From the NCBI GenBank assembly GCA_039183635.1, contig JBCDBL010000001.1, forward strand, positions 1 through 64,000: a DNA stretch of 64,000 nucleotides, read 5' to 3'. The position numbers were made by a program, and so were the translations under genes. This document shows positions 36,020 to 44,391 of this stretch, in pieces; positions within the stretch are counted from its first letter, which is position 1, and every line of letters starts with the position of its first letter. The DNA is from JBCDBL01 sp039183635 (GTDB taxonomy: Bacteria; Pseudomonadota; Alphaproteobacteria; Caulobacterales; Parvularculaceae). The notes below the pieces were generated by a model. It was not told where the DNA came from, did not search any database, and was given only the letters and a program-made list of their open reading frames with translations.

Positions 36020-37606
36020 TTAATCGCCGGAAGGTTCTGCATATTTGGCGAAATGGCGCATCACAGCTTTTCGATCAGCCTTGCCTACGCCTGATACTGG
36101 CATGGCGTCAACGAAATCGATACGTCGTGGATGAGCGTAAGCCGGACCGTTCTCAAGAAAAAAGCCCTGCAGCGCTCTCTCATCCAGATTCGAGTCTTTC
36201 CGCAACACAACAAGAGCTGCCGGCACTTGGCCTTTCACCGCATGGTCAAGAGGAATCACGCAAGCATTAACCACATCGGGGTGCGACATCAGAATGTTTT
36301 CAACCTCAAGCGGATAAACATTCTCGCCTCCACAATTAAACATGTCATCGCTCCGCCCACGGAAATAGTACAGGCCATATGTATCTCGCTCCATGATATC
36401 GCCCGTCTTGAGCCACCCTTCAGCGAACCTGGCCGCTGTCTGCTCCGGCATATTATAATATTCCGTCATAACGCCAGGATTGCGCACCAACAGTTCTCCG
36501 GGATTACACTCTTCACCCATTGCATCAACCAGCTTGACGCTGCAACCAGGTAACGGCACGCCGCAACTGTCATGTGGAATACGGTCAAGACCGATACGTG
36601 AAGGGTCCAGTGGTTGGGTCATGACCATAGGGCCGCCTTCCGTAAGCCCATACCCCTGGGCGACTTTCGTGCCAAAGGCCCTCTCCGTAGCCTCAATTAG
36701 CGCAGCAGGACAAGGCGCAGAACCAACCAAAATCACCTTAAGAGCTTCGAAATTCAGAGTTTTGATTAATTCACGTTCGCTAAGCATCATCGCCAGCATA
36801 GCAGGCACGCCGCTCGTGATGGTGCACCCCTCCCCAGACAGCGCCTCTAGAAACCATTTGGGTTCGAAGGTCGGCAACACGACGAGACGACCGCCCTTAT
36901 GGAGCGTCATTTGAACGCCGCTCGTCATAGCGTTGGCATGAAATAGCGGTGCAGCAAGCAGGCAACGCGCGTCCCGGTCCATGATACTTTCCGTATCCGC
37001 CATGCCCTCGTTAAGCAACCATTCAACACCTTTATGGGTAAGAACAACACCCTTTGGCTTGCCTGTAGAGCCAGACGTATACGGCTGATATGCAGGATGA
37101 TCTTTTGGCGGATGGAACGGCGCCGGCGCCTTATCATCGGCAACAGCCGCGAGCGCCTCTTCATACAACGTCGCACCAGAAAAATCTCTAAGCGCCAAAA
37201 CTCCTTTAGGCAAAGCTTGCGCCATAACGCCAGCCGACACGCCCGGCCCCGCCTCCGGATCGATAATCGCTGCGACACAATCGGCATCTTCGATAATATC
37301 CGCAATTTGCTCTGATCCAAGACGGAAGTTAACCAAAACCGGCGTAGCCCCCATTCGCAACGCCCCAAAATAGGCCTCAACAAATTCACGCCTATTCCCG
37401 ATGACAATCCCCACGCGTTCGCCCGGCTTTATATTTCGCGCAAGCAGCGACGCAGCAGCACCGTTTGCACGCTTGTCCAACGCGCCATATGTCGTCTCTC
37501 TACGCACGCGCTGTGGAAAATCAACAACGGCAATGGCGTCGGGAGCAGTATCGGCATGATGCTTGATCAGATAACCAGCATTCCCAAACGGCAGAATCTC
37601 ATGCAC
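36020..37606 (-). CDS. Class I adenylate-forming acyl-CoA synthetase
   Basis: 528 residues from GTG at 37606, chosen because GGAGG (37615-37619 on the complement) lies 8 bp before it; an ATG five codons upstream overlaps that same ribosome site and gives MEVKK. Motifs: YQPYTSGSTGKPKGVVLTHK, AQGYGLTEGGP, GWLKTGDIMERDTYGLYYFR, RSDDMFNCGGENVYPLEVEN, and the catalytic Lys in VSGVGKADRKAVMRHF. It activates a carboxylic acid to its CoA ester through an acyl-adenylate. It is distinct from the synthetase at 24947 and lies upstream of the DUF2817 gene. The acid is unknown. Confidence 0.91.
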   Translation of the reverse strand: MHEILPFGNAGYLIKHHADTAPDAIAVVDFPQRVRRETTYGALDKRANGAAASLLARNIKPGERVGIVIGNRREFVEAYFGALRMGATPVLVNFRLGSEQIADIIEDADCVAAIIDPEAGPGVSAGVMAQALPKGVLALRDFSGATLYEEALAAVADDKAPAPFHPPKDHPAYQPYTSGSTGKPKGVVLTHKGVEWLLNEGMADTESIMDRDARCLLAAPLFHANAMTSGVQMTLHKGGRLVVLPTFEPKWFLEALSGEGCTITSGVPAMLAMMLSERELIKTLNFEALKVILVGSAPCPAALIEATERAFGTKVAQGYGLTEGGPMVMTQPLDPSRIGLDRIPHDSCGVPLPGCSVKLVDAMGEECNPGELLVRNPGVMTEYYNMPEQTAARFAEGWLKTGDIMERDTYGLYYFRGRSDDMFNCGGENVYPLEVENILMSHPDVVNACVIPLDHAVKGQVPAALVVLRKDSNLDERALQGFFLENGPAYAHPRRIDFVDAMPVSGVGKADRKAVMRHFAKYAEPSGD

Positions 37607-37614
37607 TTTTTTGA

Positions 37615-37619
37615 CCTCC
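37615..37619 (-). promoter_or_regulatory. Ribosome binding site deciding the acyl-CoA synthetase start
   Basis: GGAGG on the minus strand, 8 bp before GTG (37606). The alternative ATG at 37621 is inside this site. Confidence 0.65.
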
Positions 37620-38046
37620 ATTTAGTCAATACTCTGTAATTTTTAAAATCACTTAGGTAAATTAAAACTATTCAAAACTTTGGCCTCTTACAACGGAGTG
37701 TTTTTTCTATAAGATGATAAACGTCTACCCCACAAACACTAAGTTTTATATTCTGCATGGATTATCGTACGTCTCTTAGCCAACCAAAACTGCAAACGCG
37801 GCCCAAGCTCGTTCTCGTGTGCAAGTTTATTTCATCTTTCTAAAGATGTGTTCCATGTCCGTTTCAAACTGGCATCCTGCAGATAACAGGACAGTTATAT
37901 AGCCAAAGCGATTAATTCATATCACAACTCGCTAGGTTAAACAGACGGCAGCAGTAAGCGATATCAGCATCGAAATGATGAAAAGCTATTTCCACCTCGC
38001 AAGCTCCCATTGTACTGATGTATATAGAAGCATCCTACTTTGAACC

Positions 38047-38056
38047 TTGTATACTA
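38047..38056. promoter_or_regulatory. Candidate GntR/FCD operator TTGTATACTA
   Basis: Matches the dyad TnGTATACnA, of the kind often bound by FadR-subfamily (FCD) GntR regulators, and lies 24 bp before the VOC start codon. A second match, TGGTATACAA, is at 40836-40845, beside the GntR gene. Assignment is inference. Confidence 0.4.
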
Positions 38057-38070
38057 TTTCTCAAATCGAT

Positions 38071-38075
38071 GGAGG
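38071..38075 (+). promoter_or_regulatory. Ribosome binding site deciding the VOC gene start
   Basis: GGAGG, 5 bp before TTG at 38081. An upstream ATG (38069) is part of the site itself and is unlikely to be used. Confidence 0.65.
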
Positions 38076-38080
38076 TTTTC

Positions 38081-38740
38081 TTGGCGACAGCTGCTTGTCC
38101 AATCGATCACATCATGATTGGCGCCCCTGAGTTTGAACTGGCCCTTAAGTTTGCACGTGACACCTTTGGAATTGAAGCTGTTCCAGGAGGACGCCATGCG
38201 CAACTCAGCACCCGCAACGCTCTTATAGGCCTTAACGATGGTCCGCTTGGAGAACGCCGGTACTTGGAACTGATAACGCCGGATGAAGCTTCAAACGGAA
38301 GCTCGCCATATAGAACGGCGTTGGAACAATTAAACGCACCACAGCTTATCACCGCTATACTTGCTTGCTCTGACATTGACGAGTTAGCAGAGAAGGGCCG
38401 CGCAGCAGGAATGAAAACAACGGGGCCCATGCACCTTTCGCGCACTGGCTCCGATGGAAAAAAACTTGAATGGCGTTTATTAAACTTCTCGGAACATAAC
38501 TTTGGCAGCGCCATGCCGACATTTATTGATTGGGCGGAAGCGGCGCATCCCGCAGCTGACCTAGAACCAGCTATGTCACTAACGGAGCTCTTCATCGAAA
38601 CGCCCCATTCGGAAGCCTTGCACAAATGCTTTACTTCTTTAGGCGTCGGAATTCCTACTCGCTTCGCTGAAACAGGGAAGATGAAGGCTGTGCTTTTAAC
38701 ACCCAATGGACAAGTTATTATTGATGGCGACATACTATAA
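38081..38740 (+). CDS. VOC-superfamily (glyoxalase-like) protein
   Basis: 219 residues from a TTG start set by GGAGG; translation begins MATAACPIDHIMIGAPEFEL. The sequence has the VOC fold of the glyoxalase-like class: the first module starts with PIDHIMIG and has YLELITPDEAS, the second has MSLTELFIETPHSEALHKCF. Metal-binding His is likely in PIDH and Glu in the LELI segment. VOC proteins act as lyases, epimerases, dioxygenases or resistance proteins, so function is open. It lies 77 bp before the end of the decayed IS3 element, so sequence downstream of the stop is IS-derived. Confidence 0.82.
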   Translation: MATAACPIDHIMIGAPEFELALKFARDTFGIEAVPGGRHAQLSTRNALIGLNDGPLGERRYLELITPDEASNGSSPYRTALEQLNAPQLITAILACSDIDELAEKGRAAGMKTTGPMHLSRTGSDGKKLEWRLLNFSEHNFGSAMPTFIDWAEAAHPAADLEPAMSLTELFIETPHSEALHKCFTSLGVGIPTRFAETGKMKAVLLTPNGQVIIDGDIL

Positions 38741-38823
38741 GCATGTCTTTTAAAAGGATGGCAGACACGTCAGAAATGCGTGATGCCGCCGACTTACTTG
38801 GAAAGTCATCTTGGAAACTACGG

Positions 38824-40006
38824 TGTCCAGCCCCATTATTCTGGACCATTTTCAAGTAGAATTTCTGGCGCTGGAGGACGCATACCGAGGGCCTGATGTG
38901 GGCGGATGGCGTTGTACTGCTTGAGCCAGGACGCGATGACGGTTCTGGCCTGATCGATGGTGTGGAACCATTGTGCATTGAGGATCTCTCGGTACAGCGT
39001 CCCATTAAAACGCTCATTGTAGCCGTTCTCTCAGGGTGCGCCTGGCGCGATGCAGATCGGCTTGACACCGACATGTTTCAGCCAGATTTGGAAGCTCTCA
39101 GACAGGAGCTCCGGGCCGTTGTCGGATCTGATAAAGTCTGGGTTCCCGTATTTGAGCAGCAGCGATAAAGCGCTCCCAACACCTTCGCCGAGCCGATCTT
39201 TGACCTCGCCTCAACGCATAAGGCTTGGCGGGTATATTCATCGATCACGGTGAGCATCTTATAGGCGCGCCATTGCTCAGACGGTCGTGTACAAAGTCCA
39301 CGCTCCAGATATGATTTGCATATTTCCGCTGCAAACGGATGACGGAGAACTGTCTTTATGATAAAGACGTTTTCACTTCTTGTGGCGTTCTGGCAACCGC
39401 AGACCTTCTTCCCGCCACAGACGTTCAACCTTCTTGTGATTAACCTCCCAGCCTTCCATGCGAAGGAGTTTGGCGATCTTGCGATAACCTTATCGGCCAT
39501 ACTGCTTGGCCAAACGAATGAGAGCCCGCCGAATGCTGTCATTAGTCTTAAGCGTCGCCGCTTTGTAATGTTGGGTGACCGCGCTGCGCCTAGAACCTTG
39601 CACGTCCTCGTTCCGAAGCGCCAATGCGTTGGCAGGCGTAAATGATGGCCTGACGTAAATCTTCTGCCATCAGACCTTGGGTTTTAAAAAACCCAAGCTT
39701 TCCTTCAGGATCAGCTTGTCCAGCTCAAGCTCCGCCACAACCCGTTTCAAACGCTGGTTTTCTTTCTTAATCGCTTTCATCTGATGCAGCTGTGACTTGC
39801 CCATACCGCCATAGCGCTTGCGCCAGGAATACTAGGTCGCCATGCTGACGCCAGCAGAGCGACAGGCTGTTGGAACATCAGCGCCAGATGAAAGCTCAAC
39901 CTCCATCTGACGCAGCAAACCCAAAACATCTTCATCTGAAAATCGCTTCCGAGCCATCAACCCCTCCCAATACCAAACCAAAATTCATAACAGATTTCCG
40001 GTCCAG
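38824..40006 (-). mobile_element. Decayed IS3-family element
   Basis: Approximate limits. The stretch contains a full-length but heavily mutated IS3-type transposase (see pseudogene), and outside it shares TGGACC-containing ends on opposite strands (about 38843 and 40005), which I cannot extend to clear terminal repeats. No target duplication was found. It is an old, inactive insertion between the VOC and GntR genes. Confidence 0.6.
38836..39957 (-). pseudogene. IS3-family transposase (orfA and orfB), disrupted
   Basis: Reading leftward from an ATG at 39957: MARKRFSDEDVLGLLRQMEV opens the orfA helix-turn-helix, which is broken by an in-frame TAG (SMAT-stop-YSWRKRYGG), then KSQLHQMKAIKKENQRLKRV and LDKLILKESLGF as in IS3 orfA coiled-coil ends. 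OrfB segments follow in changing frames: RAYKMLTVIDEYTRQALCVE with SKIGSAKVLGAL (DDE domain), and the last part, translatable in another frame as a typical YNERFNGTLYRE end, reaches a TAA at 38836. Several frameshifts and stops make it non-functional. Confidence 0.85.
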
Positions 40007-40040
40007 CTTTACGCGGCTAAGACCCCCCGCTCAGACATAT

Positions 40041-40079
40041 CCGCTGTACAATTTGTGATTTCCCGCTATACATTTTGAG
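40041..40079. promoter_or_regulatory. Tandem 17-bp repeats before the GntR gene
   Basis: CCGCTGTACAATTTGTG (40041-40057) and CCGCTATACATTTTGAG (40063-40079) match at 14 of 17 positions and start 22 bp apart, about two DNA turns. They end 23 bp before the GntR start codon, a placement fitting autorepression by side-by-side dimers. Confidence 0.5.
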
Positions 40080-40102
40080 TTTTTTGAGTACACAGATCCG
40101 AC

Positions 40103-40771
40103 ATGGAAAGTTCAACCAAACAAACACTTGCAGATAAAATTGAGTCCAGTTTGGAAAGGGCGATCGCATCTGGCGAATACCCGCCAGGATCGCGCCTTAA
40201 TGAGCTGGAAATCTCTGAAAAGTTTTCAGCGTCACGGTCGCCGGTTCGCGAGGCGATCCAACGCCTTGCGGCAAAGAACAAAGTACGGGTGGAAGCAGGT
40301 CGCGGTGCATTTGTTACGCGCACAGATATCACGCGCGTTTTGCAACTTTTTGAAGCTCTTTCCGAAGTTGAAGCAACTTGTGCGAGGCTTGCTGCCCGCC
40401 GAATAACCGCAAAAGAATTATCGGAACTTGAAGCCCTTCATAAGGAGTATTCAAGAGTTGCAAAGCAGGGCGATACTGAGGAATACTATAATGTAAGTGT
40501 TATTTTTCATGAGCGCATCACCCAATACGCTAAGAACACATTTCTAGAAAAGTTCGCAGCCGATTTATCGCAGCAGCTTCGGCCATATCGTCTGCGAACT
40601 CTGGAATTATCCCACCGCATACGTCAGTCCGTCACCGAGCATGATCGTGTAATTCAAGCACTCAAAAAGGGTGACGAAGCAGAAGCTGAAGCCAGCATGC
40701 GCGCGCACACGGGCTTCGTTGCCGAAAGCGCCATGGATCTACTACAGCTTCTCTCAAACTCTTCAGCGTAG
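40103..40771 (+). CDS. GntR-family regulator, FadR/FCD subfamily
   Basis: 222 residues. The N-terminal winged helix-turn-helix runs about 8-75 (LERAIASGEYPPGSRLNELE, ISEKFSASRSPVREAIQRLA). The all-helical FCD domain follows (LFEALSEVEATCARLAARRI, FHERITQYAKN, LSQQLRPYRLRTLELSHRIR, VTEHDRVIQALKKGDEAEAE), with metal or ligand-binding histidines in FHERI, SHRIRQS and TEHDRV. Such regulators respond to organic acids or acyl-CoA. Tandem repeats just upstream suggest autoregulation; a like dyad occurs before the VOC gene and between this gene and the S12 hydrolase, so those are likely targets. Confidence 0.92.
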   Translation: MESSTKQTLADKIESSLERAIASGEYPPGSRLNELEISEKFSASRSPVREAIQRLAAKNKVRVEAGRGAFVTRTDITRVLQLFEALSEVEATCARLAARRITAKELSELEALHKEYSRVAKQGDTEEYYNVSVIFHERITQYAKNTFLEKFAADLSQQLRPYRLRTLELSHRIRQSVTEHDRVIQALKKGDEAEAEASMRAHTGFVAESAMDLLQLLSNSSA

Positions 40772-40811
40772 CTTCCCCTACTATACCGTTGACTTCATTG
40801 GCGCACCGCCA

Positions 40812-40827
40812 GGAGCATTAATGCTCC
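40812..40827. repeat. Perfect 16-bp palindrome
   Basis: GGAGCATTAATGCTCC, identical to its complement, 41 bp after the GntR stop; no T-run follows. Confidence 0.6.
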
Positions 40828-40835
40828 AGAGCCAC

Positions 40836-40845
40836 TGGTATACAA
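40836..40845. promoter_or_regulatory. Candidate GntR/FCD operator TGGTATACAA
   Basis: A TnGTATACnA dyad in the promoter region of the downstream hydrolase; same pattern as at 38047-38056. Confidence 0.35.
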
Positions 40846-41109
40846 TTGCCATAAGCTCGAGCAACGCGTTTAGCCCACAACAGTGAAGTGCATTTCAGTT
40901 TGAGCCACGCATCCACCAGGACTTGACGGCACAAAAATCAGACTACAGCAACCGGCGTCGACGACATCGCAGTTTTGGCTGCCTAACGACGAGATACAGC
41001 ACATTACAATCATGTACCATACAATACCTATTTTTGTTTAGACAATTTATGAATACTGACGTACAATGCCGCGATGGTTTTGCCGTGTTGGCCACTTACG
41101 GGGACGACT

Positions 41110-42633
41110 ATGACATCAATAAAGTCTGCGATCGCAGTTTGCTTGACAACCGCAACAATTAGCTCTTGTGCGCAGCCCGTTGATGGACTTGCTTCAGCCC
41201 CCGGCGCGCGCCCATTCGAGAATCCGATGTCGACAATTGAGGGCGTTTTAAACTCCTCAGCAAAACGGATTTGCGGCGAGCATTTCATATCCGGATTTAA
41301 TGTTGAAGACATAAAAACGGCCATCTCTTCCGAAAATGATTGGGGCGATATTCCGCCCAATATGTCAGAACGCGTTCCAACAACCGCAGAACTTATTGAA
41401 AAGGCGCTTGCAGAAGCTTCCGTAGACTTACAAAAGAAACTTGTGACACTGAAAGCCGGCCCATACTCCGGCCGTGCGAAATATTATGGAGACCAAGGAT
41501 GCGTGATTTTGCATCCTTTGGCTGATGACGCATTCTTCACACCTGTCTCTGTGCCGCGACCACAGTTCACTGATGACTTGTTTCCCGATACAGGAGATAT
41601 GCTCATAGGGAATGGAAATCTTCCAGAAGGGTATCAACGCGCTGATCTGCAATCAGCAATTGAAGCTGCGTTCGATCCAGAAGGGCACACGCTATCCCTC
41701 CTCGTGATGCACAAGGGCCAGGTTGTTATCGAACGGTACCGAGAAGATATCACGAAAGACACGCCTTCGCTTAACTGGTCCATGGGTAAAAGCATATTGG
41801 GAATGCTGATCGGACGCCTGGAGCAAATGGGCGAGGTTTCGCTTGACGATCCTGCGCCTATAGCTGCATGGAATATGCTTCCAGGCGACCCGAGGAGCGA
41901 GATTAAAATAATCGACTTAATGAGAATGAGTGGCGGGCTGCAATGCACACGGCACACACCGCCCTGGGAGCAAAGGGGCGGTTTGTTCGACGAACATAAT
42001 GTGATTTACTTTGCGCCTATTAATGTCATAGATCACGCTATCTATTCGCCCTTCAAACATGCGCCAAACAAAGGTTGGCAATACAATAACTGCGATATGC
42101 AGGCGCTTGGCGCGATTATAAAGGATAAGATTTCCGAACGCGGAGAAGATTATCTGACCTGGCCCTATGTTGAACTCTATAACAAGATAGGCATGTCGGG
42201 CATGGTGAGCGAACTGGACACCTATGGCAATTTCCACCTTACCGGCTTTGATTATGGAACAGCGCGGGACTGGGCGCGCTACGGACTACTTTATCTTAAT
42301 GACGGCGTGTGGAACGGGGAGCGCTTGCTCTCTAAGAATTTTGTCGCATCCGCCAACATGGCTGGCCCGATCTGGTCGTCCGATATAGGAGAGTATAGCG
42401 AAGAGAAATTCATGTATGGGTCTACGCACTGGATTAACGATCGCGGCGCCCTTCCACTGCCGCGCGATGCGTTCTGGGCCCTGGGCTATGGCGGCAACTA
42501 CGCGATTATTACTCCCAGCGAAGACTTGGTCATTGTCCTTCTTCGTCTTACGAATAACGATGACCGCACCAACGACCAGACCCGAACCGTGCTCAACCTG
42601 CTGATGAAAGGCTTGGACATACAGATTAATTAG
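41110..42633 (+). CDS. Lipoprotein S12-family serine hydrolase
   Basis: 507 residues from the ATG at 41110, giving a short signal peptide with a lipobox-like ISSC (Cys20); an ATG 12 codons upstream is less suitable. It has the beta-lactamase-fold elements SMGK (Ser224, Lys227) and YNN (Tyr325-Asn327). The usual HGG motif is replaced by GYGGNY near the end (LGYGGNYAII). The catalytic domain has about 180 residues of extra N-terminal sequence. It and the protein at 44392-45855 are paralogues with similar layout (LVMHKGQVVIERY here, LVVHKGEVVAERY there). Nearest known functions are 6-aminohexanoate-dimer hydrolase (NylB), esterases and D-amino-acid amidases. It is transcribed rightward and is convergent with the catabolic operon. 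Confidence 0.87.
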   Translation: MTSIKSAIAVCLTTATISSCAQPVDGLASAPGARPFENPMSTIEGVLNSSAKRICGEHFISGFNVEDIKTAISSENDWGDIPPNMSERVPTTAELIEKALAEASVDLQKKLVTLKAGPYSGRAKYYGDQGCVILHPLADDAFFTPVSVPRPQFTDDLFPDTGDMLIGNGNLPEGYQRADLQSAIEAAFDPEGHTLSLLVMHKGQVVIERYREDITKDTPSLNWSMGKSILGMLIGRLEQMGEVSLDDPAPIAAWNMLPGDPRSEIKIIDLMRMSGGLQCTRHTPPWEQRGGLFDEHNVIYFAPINVIDHAIYSPFKHAPNKGWQYNNCDMQALGAIIKDKISERGEDYLTWPYVELYNKIGMSGMVSELDTYGNFHLTGFDYGTARDWARYGLLYLNDGVWNGERLLSKNFVASANMAGPIWSSDIGEYSEEKFMYGSTHWINDRGALPLPRDAFWALGYGGNYAIITPSEDLVIVLLRLTNNDDRTNDQTRTVLNLLMKGLDIQIN

Positions 42634-42864
42634 CACGCCCTTAAACCACGAGCGCTTGAGAAAAACAGCGCCAAGCACTAAATGGGCCTGGCAAGAGCCG
42701 GCAGCGCTTCGTCTGCAAAGGCGACCTAATATATAAAATTATGAGGCGGCGTCACCCATATAAGCTTTGTCAGTTCCACCTACGCACTGCAACTCAGCAC
42801 TCTTCTTATAATTTATTTTTATACCAATGATATTCTGTTTTAAGCTGTATGTTCCGAGCCCACA

Positions 42865-44313
42865 TTACAGTTTTACATGAACGGCCTTGGTTTCCAGAAA
42901 GTCATCAAGGCCATATCGCGATCCTTCCCGGCCAATGCCTGACTCTTTAACCCCGCCAAAGGGAGCGACTTCCGTCGATATAATGCCCGTGTTCACGCCC
43001 ACCATGCCGGATTGCAATGCTTCGGCCGCACGAAAAGCTCGCGACAGATCCGCTGTGTAAAGATAAGCAGCCAAACCGGTCGGCGTGTCGTTCGCAAGAG
43101 CAATAGCGTCTTCATCCGACTCGAAGCGAAAGAGAGCGGCTACAGGCCCGAAAGTTTCTTCCCTAGCAAGCAGCATATCATTTTTTGCACCCGTAAGAAC
43201 TGTAGGCTGATAAAAATATGCCCCACGACCGTGTGGTGCACCGCCAACTTTCACTTCAGCGCCCTTTCCGACAGCATCTTCGATATGGGCGGAGACTTTT
43301 TCAACAGCCCTCGCATTGATAAGAGGCCCAATCGCAACGCCATCCTCTTCGCCGGAACCGACGCTCATAGCGGCGACCTGATCGCAAAGACGTTCTGTAA
43401 ATTTATCAAAGATATCAGATTGCACCAGAATTCGGTTAGCACATACGCAAGTTTGACCGGAGTTACGGAACTTACTGGCAATGACTTCGGAGACAGCATC
43501 GTCAACATCAGCATCACCAAATACGATGAAGGGGGCGTTGCCGCCAAGCTCCAGTGCGGCGCGCTTGACATGGCGACCGCATGCCTCAGCGAGAAGTTTG
43601 CCGACAGCAGTAGATCCGGTAAACGTTACAACGCGTACGGCTGGGTGTGACGTAAACACCTCGCCAATCGCTGACGCATCACCTGTCACCACATTTAAAA
43701 CGCCTGGAGGCAGGCCTGCCTGTTCGCCAAGATACGCCAAGGCCAATGCAGTAAACGGTGTTTCCGGCGCGGGCTTTAAAACCTGTGTGCAACCTACGGC
43801 AAGCGCGGGCGCAATTTTGCGCGTAACGCACGCAATGGGAAAATTCCATGGTGTAATAGCCGCCGTGACGCCAACCGGCTCTTTCGCCACGATAATGCGG
43901 CGATCATGTTGTTTTGCCGGAATGACATCGCCATAGGCGCGTTTGCCCTCCTCCGCAAACCATTGAAAGAACGATGCGCCATACGCAACCTCTCCAAGAG
44001 ACTGGTCCATGGGCTTGCCACATTCTGCGGTGAGTATGCGGGCCAGATCTTCCTTGTGCTGTAAGACAAGACCTTTCCACGCCAACAGAATATTGGCCCG
44101 CTCCTCGGCCGTGCGCGCGCGCCACTCGGGGAATGCGGCCTCAGCCGCCTGCACAGCTTCGGTCGCCTCAGACCCGCCCCAATAGGGAACGGATGCAATG
44201 ATCTGTTCCGTAGCTGGATCATAAACATCTTGGCGCTTTTCCGCACTCCGCCACGCACCGTTGACCAAAGCGTTTGTTCGCAATAAATCTGGAGAGTTCA
44301 AATTCAACGCCAT
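42865..44313 (-). CDS. NAD(P)-dependent semialdehyde dehydrogenase (GabD-like aldehyde dehydrogenase)
   Basis: 482 residues, full length. NAD(P)-binding and catalytic elements: TPWNFPIACVTRKIAPALAV, FTGSTAVGKLLAEACG, the general base Glu255 in LELGGNAPF and the nucleophile Cys289 in NSGQTCVCANR. The C-terminal FGGVKESGIGREGSRYGLDD is typical of succinate-semialdehyde dehydrogenases. It is the last gene of the six-gene leftward operon, behind an aminotransferase and an S12 hydrolase, so it likely oxidises the semialdehyde made by the aminotransferase to a dicarboxylate. Chain length is unproven; GabD-type enzymes accept succinate, glutarate or adipate semialdehyde. Confidence 0.92.
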   Translation of the reverse strand: MALNLNSPDLLRTNALVNGAWRSAEKRQDVYDPATEQIIASVPYWGGSEATEAVQAAEAAFPEWRARTAEERANILLAWKGLVLQHKEDLARILTAECGKPMDQSLGEVAYGASFFQWFAEEGKRAYGDVIPAKQHDRRIIVAKEPVGVTAAITPWNFPIACVTRKIAPALAVGCTQVLKPAPETPFTALALAYLGEQAGLPPGVLNVVTGDASAIGEVFTSHPAVRVVTFTGSTAVGKLLAEACGRHVKRAALELGGNAPFIVFGDADVDDAVSEVIASKFRNSGQTCVCANRILVQSDIFDKFTERLCDQVAAMSVGSGEEDGVAIGPLINARAVEKVSAHIEDAVGKGAEVKVGGAPHGRGAYFYQPTVLTGAKNDMLLAREETFGPVAALFRFESDEDAIALANDTPTGLAAYLYTADLSRAFRAAEALQSGMVGVNTGIISTEVAPFGGVKESGIGREGSRYGLDDFLETKAVHVKL

Positions 44314-44391
44314 ATCGGATTACTCATTTTTGTCGTTGTATAATAACCAAGATGAACGCGATCCGTTCTCTTTGAGCGGTTCATCTTACTA

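Larger units (their letters stand above)
37607..38080. promoter_or_regulatory. Divergent promoter region between acyl-CoA synthetase and VOC genes
   Basis: A+T-rich, about 470 bases with no gene. It holds the synthetase promoter on the left and, near the VOC gene, the candidate GntR/FCD operator TTGTATACTA at 38047-38056. Nothing else identified. Confidence 0.5.
40772..41109. promoter_or_regulatory. Intergenic region before the lipoprotein hydrolase, with palindromes
   Basis: About 340 bases without a gene. Seen here: a perfect 16-bp palindrome, GGAGCATTAATGCTCC, at 40812-40827, and TGGTATACAA at 40836-40845, matching TnGTATACnA. Near 41004-41028 an A+T-rich stretch (TACCATACAATACC) precedes the hydrolase start. 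The palindrome has no T-run, so it is more likely an operator than a terminator. Confidence 0.45.

Noticed and set aside
38107..38733. Minus-strand frame (208 codons) opposite the VOC gene
   Set aside because: Antisense to a gene with a good ribosome site and VOC motifs; its composition fits a shadow frame.
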